Origin: Coleofasciculus sp. LEGE 07092
Lineage (GTDB): Bacteria; Cyanobacteriota; Cyanobacteriia; Cyanobacteriales; Coleofasciculaceae
Reading direction: 5' to 3'
Length of the DNA: 55,626 nt
Assembly: GCF_015207375.1 (NCBI RefSeq)
Contig: NZ_JADEWY010000026.1
Span: forward strand, 1-55,626
Position numbers and translations under genes: made by a program. The notes below the pieces were generated by a model, which saw only the letters and a program-made list of their open reading frames with translations, searched no databases and had not been told where the DNA came from. Below, piece after piece: positions 1 through 7,795 of the stretch. Positions within the stretch are counted from its first letter, which is position 1. Every line of letters begins with the position of its first letter.

Positions 1-44
1 GCGGGGGAGCTGGGGGGAAAAAAGGATGGGGAGAATAGTAACAT

Positions 45-83
45 CTCCCTTGTCCCCTTGTCTCCCTACACCCTACACCCCAC
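45..83. repeat. G/C-skewed short tandem repeat upstream of the first gene
   Basis: The first 183 bases hold no gene. They contain loosely repeated CTTGTCCC and CCCTACA units, the simple-repeat style seen between many genes of this window (for example near 31170, 47212 and 51900). A short GGGG...CCCC hairpin lies at about 150-163, just before the first start codon. Confidence 0.6.
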
Positions 84-183
84 TGGAATAAGAAAGGGCA
101 CGACACGATGATGTTCGCCCCCCTTTGATACTCGATACTAGAAAGTTGGGGGTACTTCTCCCCGAACATCAGTGATTAAATAA

Positions 184-1515
184 ATGTCCTCTCTCACTCG
201 CGAACTTTTCTTCGTTTTCCTGCTCATCCTGTTGAACGGTATTTTTGCCATGTCAGAGATGGCGATTGTCTCAGCACGGAAGGTACGCTTGCAACAGTTA
301 GCCAACCGGGGAAATGCTAAAGCTCGCACGGCACTAGAACTCACCCATTCTCCGAATCAGTTTTTGTCTACCGTTCAGATTGGCATCACCCTAATCGGTA
401 TCTTGGCAGGGGCGTTTGGAGGTGCCACTATCGCTAACAAATTGGCAACCCAGTTGGAAGCCATTCCGTTTTTAGCAGCCAATGCCGAAGCGATCGCTTT
501 GTTTGTTGTAGTTTTGATCATTACCTACTTCTCCCTTGTCCTCGGAGAACTGGTTCCAAAGCGACTAGCGTTAAATAATCCGGAACTCATTGCTACAGGT
601 GTCGCTTCGCAGATGCGATTTTTGGCAAATCTTGCGGCTCCGGCAGTTCATCTGTTAAGTTACTCTACCGATATGGTGCTGCGCCTTTTGGGTATCGGAC
701 CTTCCAGGGAGCCGGAAGTTACGGAGGAAGAAATCAAAATCTTAATCCAGCAAGGAACTGACGCAGGAATGTTTGAGGAAGTTGAACAGGACATTGTTCA
801 GCGGGTTTTTGGTTTGGGAGATCGGCGAGTGAGTGCCTTGATGACGCCCCGTCCAGATATCATCTGGCTGGACTTGGATGACACCTCAGAGGTGAACCGC
901 AACAAGATAATTGGCAGCTCTCATACCCGCTTTCCGGTTTGTCAAGGCAGCATTGATAATGTGTTAGGTGTCGTGCAGGTGACAACCTTGCTGGGTCGAT
1001 GTCTGGTCGGTCATCCTCTAGATCTCACTGCCTGTCTCAAACAGCCCCTATTTGTACCCGAAAGTACGCGAGCACTAAGAGTGTTGGAGCTGTTCAAGAA
1101 ATCGGGACCCCATCTAGCATTGGTCGTAGATGAATACGGTGTCATTCAGGGATTAGTAACCCTCAACGACCTTTTAGAAGCCCTAGTCGGTGATATTCCC
1201 TCCGTTGATGATCGAGATGAAGTACAAGCGGTACAACGGGAAGATGGTTCCTGGTTAGTGGATGGGATGCTGTCGATAGACGAGTTCCGGCGGCTTTTTA
1301 AGATTGAGGAGTTACCAGGAGAGCAGCGAGGCAACTATCACACCTTAGGTGGTTTTGTCATTACTCACTTAGGACGCATCCCCGCTGCTGCCGAGCATTT
1401 TGAATGGGGAGGATTGCGCTTTGAAGTGATGGACATGGATGGCAATCGAGTTGATAAGGTGCTGGTGATGCCCAGGCAGAAAGAACCCTCCCAGCGTCCA
1501 AATGATGTTTATTGA
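184..1515 (+). CDS. Hemolysin-family (CNNM/CBS/CorC_HlyC) membrane protein
   Basis: This 443-residue protein has the CNNM (DUF21) architecture. Hydrophobic helices fill about residues 5-25 and 60-150, including the segment ending LGELVPKRLAL. A CBS pair follows (first CBS from about MTPRPDIIWLD, residue 220; second about 285-340), then a CorC_HlyC domain at about 350-430. Relatives are linked to Mg2+/Co2+ export or tolerance; the name hemolysin is historical. Its length matches the family (about 430-450). The ATG follows AT-rich sequence with no strong Shine-Dalgarno, but the N-terminus is at the usual family position. It probably stands alone: the next gene is short and unrelated. Confidence 0.9.
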   Translation: MSSLTRELFFVFLLILLNGIFAMSEMAIVSARKVRLQQLANRGNAKARTALELTHSPNQFLSTVQIGITLIGILAGAFGGATIANKLATQLEAIPFLAANAEAIALFVVVLIITYFSLVLGELVPKRLALNNPELIATGVASQMRFLANLAAPAVHLLSYSTDMVLRLLGIGPSREPEVTEEEIKILIQQGTDAGMFEEVEQDIVQRVFGLGDRRVSALMTPRPDIIWLDLDDTSEVNRNKIIGSSHTRFPVCQGSIDNVLGVVQVTTLLGRCLVGHPLDLTACLKQPLFVPESTRALRVLELFKKSGPHLALVVDEYGVIQGLVTLNDLLEALVGDIPSVDDRDEVQAVQREDGSWLVDGMLSIDEFRRLFKIEELPGEQRGNYHTLGGFVITHLGRIPAAAEHFEWGGLRFEVMDMDGNRVDKVLVMPRQKEPSQRPNDVY

Positions 1516-1549
1516 AGAATTGTAGTATTCATTACAGCGTGAGTTACCT

Positions 1550-1711
1550 ATGCCCCTAGTTATTTTAATTACCCTACTGCTAATTGTCAGTTGGTTTTTT
1601 TCAGAGGTTCTCGTTTTGTTTCCCTTGGATATCTTAAATTCCTTGAAGCCTTTCTCTTCTCTAACATTAGTGGTTGTCTTGCTAGTTTTTGTGTGGTGCT
1701 TTGGCGAATAA
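1550..1711 (+). CDS. Small two-helix membrane protein (53 aa), unknown
   Basis: I found this ORF by reading the gap after the CBS-domain gene. It begins MPLVILITLL and ends VWCFGE. Two hydrophobic stretches (about residues 2-25 and 38-51) flank a short polar turn containing NSLKPFSS, so a hairpin membrane protein is likely. The start is only 35 bases after the previous stop, so co-transcription is possible. The ribosome site is weak (GTGAG about 5 bases upstream). I recognise no family. It could be a chance hydrophobic ORF; the compact two-helix pattern and position are the only support. Confidence 0.45.
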   Translation: MPLVILITLLLIVSWFFSEVLVLFPLDILNSLKPFSSLTLVVVLLVFVWCFGE

Positions 1712-1882
1712 AAGTCAAGGGAATCATGAAGATCAGGAATCTCAGATTTCAAATGTAGCGGAATTAAAATAAAATGAACTTGCATTAGCCCATCAGTCAT
1801 AAACTAAGGCTACTTCTTTAGATAGATGCACTTCTCTCTAAAAGTTTTTAATGTAAAGCCGTAAGGAAGAGGGCGAGACTGT

Positions 1883-2335
1883 ATGCAAAATGCTCAGAAG
1901 ATTAACGAACAGCTAATAGTAGCGACTAATCAGGTAACTTCAGAGCAGTTGCAACAGGCAGGACAAGAAGGAATCAAATCGGTTTTAAATTTGCGATCGC
2001 CGGACGAAGAGGGGTTTTCGAGTGATGAGCAGCAGCAGGCAGAATCTACAGGACTTGAATACACAAATATTCCCGTCAAGCCAGATGCGATGAGTGATGA
2101 ACTGGCTGACAAAGTACTCCAGGAAATCGACCGACTTCCTAAACCCACTTTACTCCACTGCAAGAGCGGAATGCGTTCGGGGGCAATGGCACTGATGTAT
2201 GTTGCTACCCAAGAGGGAATGACGGCAGAGGAGGCAATGGAAAAGGGTAAGCAACTTGGCTTTGATTGTGACAAATCTCCTCAGATGAAAGAGTTCTTTA
2301 AGCACTACATTTCATCCCATTCAAAAGCCAGTTGA
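1883..2335 (+). CDS. Blh-type phosphatase (DUF442, PTP-like)
   Basis: The 150-residue protein starts MQNAQKINEQ and contains the Cys phosphatase loop LHCKSGMRSGAMAL at about residues 92-105 (HCxxGxRS, with catalytic Cys and Arg). This is the beta-lactamase hydrolase-like phosphatase fold, which in many bacteria is fused to, or sits beside, a metallo-beta-lactamase sulfur dioxygenase with a rhodanese domain. Exactly such a gene follows 22 bases downstream, but it is decayed. The known role of the family is in sulfide and persulfide handling. The substrate is unknown. The phosphatase itself looks intact. Confidence 0.85.
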   Translation: MQNAQKINEQLIVATNQVTSEQLQQAGQEGIKSVLNLRSPDEEGFSSDEQQQAESTGLEYTNIPVKPDAMSDELADKVLQEIDRLPKPTLLHCKSGMRSGAMALMYVATQEGMTAEEAMEKGKQLGFDCDKSPQMKEFFKHYISSHSKAS

Positions 2336-2357
2336 ATTCCTGTAAGGAGAAAGCCTT

Positions 2358-2892
2358 ATGGCACTAGTCTTAGAGCAAATTAACACCGAAGGACTTGCCC
2401 AACTTTCGTACTTAATTGGAGATGACAAAGCCGGTGTGGCAGCCGTTATCGATCCGCGTCGGGATGTGGATATTTATTTACAAATGGCGCGATCGCAAAC
2501 AAAGTACCATTGGTAACGAACGAATTTTTAGCGAAGCCTTTCAAGAGCGAACTGAACAAGAATTTGTGGATTGGATTTTAAAGGGTATGCCAGAGGCACC
2601 GACTTATTATTTCCGCCTCAAGAACGTCAACGCTAAGGGTGCGCCTATTAAAGGTTGCCTACCAACGTTACACCCCCTATCGCCCTCGGAATTTCAGCAA
2701 AAGATGGATGCTGAAATTACTATCGTCATCGATACTCGCTCAATTCTCGCTTTCGGTGGTGGGCACATTCCTGGTGCAATTAATATCGCCCTAGGATCTT
2801 CATTTTCTAACTGGGTTGGCTGGATGATTGATCCAGAAAAAACTATTCTGTTGGTGACAGAAAGCAATCGTGATGTATCAGGTGCTGACTAA
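2358..2892 (+). pseudogene. Decayed MBL-fold sulfur dioxygenase/rhodanese (internal deletion, frameshift, lost C-terminus)
   Basis: A good ribosome site (AAGGAG) precedes ATG 2358. The first 48 codons (MALVLEQINTEGLAQLSYLI..., then DPRRDVDIYL) match the start of persulfide-dioxygenase-like MBL proteins, and this frame stops at 2516. From about 2500 another frame continues with TIGNERIFSEAF, MPEAPTYYFRLKNVNAKGAP and a rhodanese segment (VIDTRSILAFGGGHIPGAINI region). The zinc-binding HxHxDH part and most of the MBL core, roughly 150-200 residues, are missing at the junction. The rhodanese part ends abruptly at 2892 inside what should be a longer domain. I infer an inactive gene made by an internal deletion plus loss of its 3' end. 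Confidence 0.85.
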
Positions 2893-3291
2893 CACAAGCA
2901 GCCATCCAAAACCAAACAATGAGAAAAGAATGACACGTCCGGTTGGGTTTTGCACGTTCCACACCACTCCACCCATCGGTTGCCATTGCCAAAAGAGCAG
3001 GATGAGGCACAAACTTGAAAACAAAACATAGGTACTGCGTTCAATGGGTTTTAGAACAAATTGCGTCCACCATTTTTTAAATTCCTGTCGTGCCATAACG
3101 CTGTGTTGAATCGCAAAAAGACTGAGTAAGGCAACGTTGACAAGCAAGGCTTGAAGTAAGGGGATTTGGGGCAAAGCATCAATGGATTTGGGAACTCCTA
3201 ATTTGAATTGAAGTTTACTCGTGGTGTCTGCTGTCTCACGCGGTATTTTTTGACATATTAAGCCTCGTATTTGCCGAAAACGCCAGAGCAA
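2878..3291 (-). pseudogene. Fragment of methanethiol S-methyltransferase (MddA)-like membrane protein
   Basis: The readable part runs from LGVPKSIDALPQ through LFAIQHSVMARQEFKKWW, then PIERSTYVLFSSL and GFGWLLVLVST. These are conserved blocks of the MddA/isoprenylcysteine-methyltransferase-like family, which methylates methanethiol to dimethyl sulfide. Family members are about 250 residues; this has about 105 recognisable ones. The N-terminal 30 residues do not look like the family's first helix. The protein stops where the C-terminal catalytic half should begin, exactly at the point where the convergent rhodanese fragment also ends. One deletion probably truncated both. Confidence 0.75.
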
Positions 3292-3334
3292 TAGAGCGAT
3301 CGCAAATAACTCATCGTCCCTGTGAACCCTAGCA

Positions 3335-4663
3335 TTAAAGCTTACTAAACCTTACCCGTAACCCAGAACGAGGATGTAAAGTGGGGATAGCATCCATTGT
3401 TAGGTTTTGCTTGGGCAGTAATTCCCAATGGTAATGACGCAGTAAATGAGCGGCAAAAATCTTCATTTCCATCTGAGCAAATGCCAGTCCCAAACAAATG
3501 CGGGGTCCGCCACCAAAACCGACTAAACTAAACTCCTGTTGCTTGTGTTCTGCCCGTTCGGGTGAAAAGCGATCGGGATCGAATTGCTTGGGATTGGTAT
3601 AGACTTCACTATCCTGATGGGTGCCTTGAATGCGATAGAGAACTTGCCAACCTGCCGGAACGTGGTAGCCTTGATACTCAAAGGACTTCACCACTCCTCG
3701 AAATCCACCAGCAATGGGAGGATAAAGGCGTTCGACTTCCCGCAATATCTGTTCTAGGTACGGCATTTGCTTCAATTGCTCGAAGGTGATAGCACCCTCT
3801 GTTGCGAATTGCTGCTGTTCTGCCCTCGCTTTGGCTAACACATCTGGATGCTGCGCGAGTGCCATAGCCAAAGATGTCAACATGGATGTCGTTGTCTCGT
3901 GTCCCGCAAATAACAGCAGTAGCGTTTGGGCTTTGAGTTCATTCATAGAGAGGGCATTTCCCTCCTCATCTTGACTCTGTACCAGCAACCCCAAAGCATC
4001 CTGGGCAGGTTCTTGCTGTCGCTTTCGCACCGCTTGTTCGATGTAAGCTAATAACTGATTCCTTGCTGCCAATGCCTTACCATAAGTCGTCCAGCGCCAG
4101 CGCAAAGGTACGGCAAATAAACCTGATGTCAGTTGTGCAAACCACTGCGATAGTTGGGCTATATTTTCTCCGGGTTTACTGCCAACGAGGAGGATACTGG
4201 CAATCTCAAATGTCATCTGTTTGAGTTCGGAGAACCAGGTGAACGTACCCAGATGTTCCCATTTTTTGAGATAGTCGTGGATGAGACTATCCATTGTCTC
4301 TAAATAATTTGCCAACGCCTTGCCGTGAAACGCTGGCATTAATAACTTACGATTGCGCCTGTGTTCCTCCCCTTCTTGGACGAATAGTGACTCTCCCAAT
4401 AGTTCCTTGAATGTATCGGGCCACCCCTCGCGCCAGGAGAAGCAATCCATATCGGAAGAGAGGATAAAGCGGTTGGCATCTGCCCCCACCATGACAACAG
4501 TTGGTCGCCCTAAGATGTTAGTTTTGAAAATTGAGCCATACTTGCGTTGCCGTTTAATGGCAAAATCAGGATCGAATAGAAAACCAAGAGTTTCGCCAAT
4601 CCCAGGTAGACCGAAAGTACCGGGAGGTAAGGGCAAGGTTTTCGGGCTGTCCGTTGCAGTCAT
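3335..4663 (-). CDS. Cytochrome P450, CYP120-like
   Basis: This 442-residue protein has all main P450 signatures: I-helix oxygen-binding AGHETTTS (about residue 254), the K-helix ExxR in EVERLYPP (about 312), and the haem loop FGGGPRICLG with its Cys ligand near residue 390. The N-terminus (LPLPPGTFGLPGIGETLGFL) and overall layout resemble cyanobacterial CYP120, known from Synechocystis to hydroxylate retinoids. There is no N-terminal membrane anchor, as usual for bacterial P450s. It is transcribed away from the Hsp70 gene across a 316-base gap. The substrate here is inferred by family only. Confidence 0.9.
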   Translation of the reverse strand: MTATDSPKTLPLPPGTFGLPGIGETLGFLFDPDFAIKRQRKYGSIFKTNILGRPTVVMVGADANRFILSSDMDCFSWREGWPDTFKELLGESLFVQEGEEHRRNRKLLMPAFHGKALANYLETMDSLIHDYLKKWEHLGTFTWFSELKQMTFEIASILLVGSKPGENIAQLSQWFAQLTSGLFAVPLRWRWTTYGKALAARNQLLAYIEQAVRKRQQEPAQDALGLLVQSQDEEGNALSMNELKAQTLLLLFAGHETTTSMLTSLAMALAQHPDVLAKARAEQQQFATEGAITFEQLKQMPYLEQILREVERLYPPIAGGFRGVVKSFEYQGYHVPAGWQVLYRIQGTHQDSEVYTNPKQFDPDRFSPERAEHKQQEFSLVGFGGGPRICLGLAFAQMEMKIFAAHLLRHYHWELLPKQNLTMDAIPTLHPRSGLRVRFSKL

Positions 4664-4979
4664 GAGTATCGGAGGTCGTGCAGTTAGGGTAGGCTATCTC
4701 ATTTTAGGGGTTAAATTATTAAGCTTTCTACCCCATTGACTTACACAAAGATATCCGTTTTGAGTGCCTCTGTTTTTGACGGGTCACTTATGGGTGCCAG
4801 CCTGGTCTAGTACGATCTGTTACAAGTAGCGATCGCTCATTCCTCTGACTCAACTCTGGCATCACCCCCCTAGCCCCCCTTATTAAGGGGGGAATAGAAG
4901 GAAGAATCTTTATTCTTGGGGGACTATCAATGGAGAGAAGCGATCGCTTACCGATAAATCGCTGACAGCTACCGAACTC
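4664..4979. other. Gene-free spacer between P450 and Hsp70 genes, with a perfect hairpin repeat
   Basis: This divergent spacer must hold promoters for both flanking genes; I could not assign them. At 4874-4892 lies a perfect 9-bp stem hairpin, CCCCCCTTA-T-TAAGGGGGG, preceded by CCCCCCTAG. This is a dispersed repeat type; a degenerate copy lies inside the kinase gene at 14227-14267. HIP1 GCGATCGC sites occur at about 4829 and 4940. Confidence 0.6.
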
Positions 4980-6599
4980 ATGTCTACAACTAGGAGTGCG
5001 TCCTACGCCATTGATTTTGGCACGAGCAACACTGTAATCACGCGCTGGAATGCCGCCACCCAGCAACCAGAAACGATAAGTTTACCCGGTTTATCCCAGC
5101 AACTGGGTGCCAATCCGCCTTTAATTCCCAGTTTGGTTTATGTTGAGGATGCGAATCAGAGTAATATTATTGTGGGTCAAGCCGTGCGCGATCGCGGTTT
5201 AGATCTCAACTCTGACCCCCGCTTCTTCCGCAGCTTCAAACGCGGGATTGGGACAGATATTCAAGGATTTCTACCCGAACTGGATGGACAAACGATAACG
5301 TTTGAGCAAGTCGGGCAGTGGTTCCTGAACCAGATTATTGAGAAACTCTCACCGTCTCAGTCAGACGCCATTGAATCCCTGATTCTCACCGTCCCCGTGG
5401 ATAGCTTTGAAGCCTATCGGCATTGGCTGACGGGGGTTTGCCAGTCCCTACCCGTGGAACAAGTCCGGATATTGGATGAACCCACCGCCGCCGCGTTGGG
5501 CTACGGAATTGCTGAAGGGGAAACCCTGCTAGTGGTTGACTTTGGGGGGGGGACTCTGGATTTATCCTTGGTGCGGTTGGATCAAGAGGCTCAACGGACG
5601 ACGAAACCCCTCGGCTTTATTCTGAAGTGGGGTGAGAAAGTACTGGGAGACAGTTCTGGACAGAAGCCAAAAATTGCTCGCGTATTGGCAAAAACAGGGC
5701 AGAATCTGGGAGGCTCGGATATTGATCACTGGTTGGTGGATTATTTTGCGGAGACGCAAGGGTTAATGCGATCGCCCTTAACCACTCGACTGGCAGAACG
5801 CCTGAAAATTGAGCTATCTGAGCAGGAATCAGCGACGGAAGTCTATTTTAATGACGAAACCTTTGAGAGTTACGAACTCAAACTCGATCGCCAGGGGTTT
5901 GAAAAAATCCTCAGAAAGCATCAATTTTATGAGAACCTAGATGAGAGAATGACCCAACTCTTGCAACAAGCGCGGCGCAGTGGTATCGAAGTATCTGATA
6001 TTGATGCGGTGCTGTTAGTCGGGGGGACGGTGAAAATCCCGGCTGTTCAAGATTGGGTGCGCCAGTATTTCGACGCGGATCAGATTCGTTGCGAGAAACC
6101 CTTTGAAGCGATCGCTCAAGGTGCTCTGCAACTGGCACAAGGGATTGAAATCCAGGATTTCCTCTACCATAGCTACGGCGTCCGCTATTGGGACAGGCGC
6201 AATAATTGCCACAACTGGCATTCGATTATTAAAGCCGGACAACCTTACCCCATGCCTAACCCCGTGGAATTGGTACTGGGGGCATCTGTGGACAATCAAC
6301 CCAGTATTGAACTTATTGTCGGGGAGTTGGGTGCAGATACGGGGGCGACGGAAGTGTATTTTGAAGGCGATCGCTTAGTGACTCGGCAGTTAGGTGGGGG
6401 TAAAACGAGTGTGCAACCCCTGAATGATCGAGAGGGTGCCAGAACTATTGCCCAACTCACACCGCCTGGAAGTCCAGGACGCGATCGCATTAAAGTTAAG
6501 TTTTGGGTGGATAGCGATCGCTCTTTGCGGATTGGGGTTGAGGATTTGCTGACGGAGCAACTCTTATTGCAAAATCAGGTTGTAGCTCAATTGAGTTAA
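4980..6599 (+). CDS. Hsp70-family ATPase lacking a canonical substrate-binding domain
   Basis: The actin-like ATPase signatures are clear: phosphate-1 loop IDFGTSNTVI (residues 12-21), phosphate-2 VVDFGGGTLDLSLV (about 184) and the adenosine-site motif VLLVGGTVKIP (about 343). The nucleotide-binding domain therefore covers residues 8-380. The last 160 residues do not resemble the DnaK beta-sandwich and lid closely, and the total of 539 is shorter than DnaK (about 630). This is a DnaK paralogue of unknown client. It lies 76 bases before pyrB on the same strand, but no functional link is evident. Confidence 0.85.
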   Translation: MSTTRSASYAIDFGTSNTVITRWNAATQQPETISLPGLSQQLGANPPLIPSLVYVEDANQSNIIVGQAVRDRGLDLNSDPRFFRSFKRGIGTDIQGFLPELDGQTITFEQVGQWFLNQIIEKLSPSQSDAIESLILTVPVDSFEAYRHWLTGVCQSLPVEQVRILDEPTAAALGYGIAEGETLLVVDFGGGTLDLSLVRLDQEAQRTTKPLGFILKWGEKVLGDSSGQKPKIARVLAKTGQNLGGSDIDHWLVDYFAETQGLMRSPLTTRLAERLKIELSEQESATEVYFNDETFESYELKLDRQGFEKILRKHQFYENLDERMTQLLQQARRSGIEVSDIDAVLLVGGTVKIPAVQDWVRQYFDADQIRCEKPFEAIAQGALQLAQGIEIQDFLYHSYGVRYWDRRNNCHNWHSIIKAGQPYPMPNPVELVLGASVDNQPSIELIVGELGADTGATEVYFEGDRLVTRQLGGGKTSVQPLNDREGARTIAQLTPPGSPGRDRIKVKFWVDSDRSLRIGVEDLLTEQLLLQNQVVAQLS

Positions 6600-6675
6600 T
6601 CCCCATGGAATTATCCCGTAGGACAGGCAACATGAGCTGTCTGTGGAACTCCTTTATAATTCACAATTAACCCCT

Positions 6676-7746
6676 ATGGCTACTGCCACCTGGACTCGCC
6701 GCCACATTCTTTCCTTGGCTGACTTTACACCTGCCGAATACGACAGCGTACTGCAAACGGCTGCTAGTTGTCGAGAAATTCTCTCCCGGCGAACTAAAAA
6801 AGTTCCAGCATTACAAGGTCAAGTTGTTGCTAATTTATTTTTTGAACCCTCAACTCGCACTCGCAGTAGCTTTGAACTAGCGGCAAAGCGTCTCAGTGCA
6901 GATACCCTCAACTTTGCGCCAGGAACGTCGTCGATGACGAAAGGCGAAACCATTCTGGATACCGCCAAAACCTATTTGGCAATGGGTGCGGATATGATGG
7001 TGATTCGCCATCGAGAGGCAGGAGTACCGAATGCGATCGCCGATGAAATGGATCGACTGGGTGTTCGGGTGGGTATTCTCAATGCTGGGGATGGGCAACA
7101 CGAACATCCCTCTCAGGCATTGCTAGACTTATTTACGATTACGTCTCTCTTAGACTTTGAATATCCTCGTCTAAAGCTGTTGGCGGATAAGAAAGTTGCC
7201 ATTGTTGGCGATATCGTCCATTCCAGAGTCGCTCGTTCCAATATCTGGAGTCTCACGGCTAGCGGTGCCCAAGTGCATCTCGCTGGACCCCCGACACTCC
7301 TGCCTAAGTTGTTTGCAGAATGGGGAGTGGGGAATAGGGAATGGGCTTCCGCCGTGAGCGTCAGCCGAACGGGAGTGGGGAATGGGATTAAAGGGAATAA
7401 GAACACAGAACTCCCAAATCGCCAGCTATTCGTCCACTGGGATATCGAACCCGCCCTCAAAGATGCTGATTTTGTGATGACGTTGCGGCTGCAAAAGGAA
7501 CGCATGAGTGCCCACCTGCTGCCGAGTTTGCGAGAATATCACCAGCGTTATGGCATTACCCGCGATCGCTTGAAACTCTGCCGACCTGAGGTTAAAGTAT
7601 TACATCCAGGACCCGTTAATCGAGGTGTTGAGATTAGTTCTGATTTAATGGATGACCCGGAATTTAGCCTAATTTCTGAACAGGTAACGAGTGGTGTTGC
7701 GGTGCGGATGGCGCTGCTTTACTTGATGGGGAGTGGTAAGCCTTAA
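6676..7746 (+). CDS. pyrB: Aspartate carbamoyltransferase catalytic subunit, with in-frame repeat insertion
   Basis: PyrB joins carbamoyl phosphate and aspartate in pyrimidine synthesis. The carbamoyl-phosphate motif [19 protein letters not shown] is present (about residues 56-74), as are [15 protein letters not shown] and the C-terminal [12 protein letters not shown] chose ATG 6676 ([14 protein letters not shown]) because homologues start there; an upstream GTG at 6643 would add 11 residues. The protein is about 356 residues, some 25 longer than usual. The excess sits after LLPKLFAE, where repeat-derived residues ([19 protein letters not shown]...) separate the first part from the normal [19 protein letters not shown]. 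The frame is intact, so a working enzyme with an extended loop is likely. Confidence 0.93.
   Translation: MATATWTRRHILSLADFTPAEYDSVLQTAASCREILSRRTKKVPALQGQVVANLFFEPSTRTRSSFELAAKRLSADTLNFAPGTSSMTKGETILDTAKTYLAMGADMMVIRHREAGVPNAIADEMDRLGVRVGILNAGDGQHEHPSQALLDLFTITSLLDFEYPRLKLLADKKVAIVGDIVHSRVARSNIWSLTASGAQVHLAGPPTLLPKLFAEWGVGNREWASAVSVSRTGVGNGIKGNKNTELPNRQLFVHWDIEPALKDADFVMTLRLQKERMSAHLLPSLREYHQRYGITRDRLKLCRPEVKVLHPGPVNRGVEISSDLMDDPEFSLISEQVTSGVAVRMALLYLMGSGKP
7320..7405 (+). repeat. Dispersed repeat inserted in pyrB, in frame
   Basis: The segment contains GGAGTGGGGAATAGGGAATG, then GGCTTCCGCCGTGAGCGTCA (from 7344), then GGGAGTGGGGAATGGG. The central motif recurs at 27896-27917 and, inverted, at 40121-40145, both intergenic. 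The repeat is therefore foreign to pyrB. It adds roughly 25 codons without a stop. Confidence 0.75.
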
Positions 7747-7795
7747 TTAAGATATTCTATCTCTAGTTAGGGTTTACACGGCAGCGATCGCCCGC

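Noticed and set aside
1369..1800. 143-codon minus-strand ORF
   Set aside because: It is antisense to the CNNM/CBS gene and the small membrane ORF and shows no protein-like pattern.
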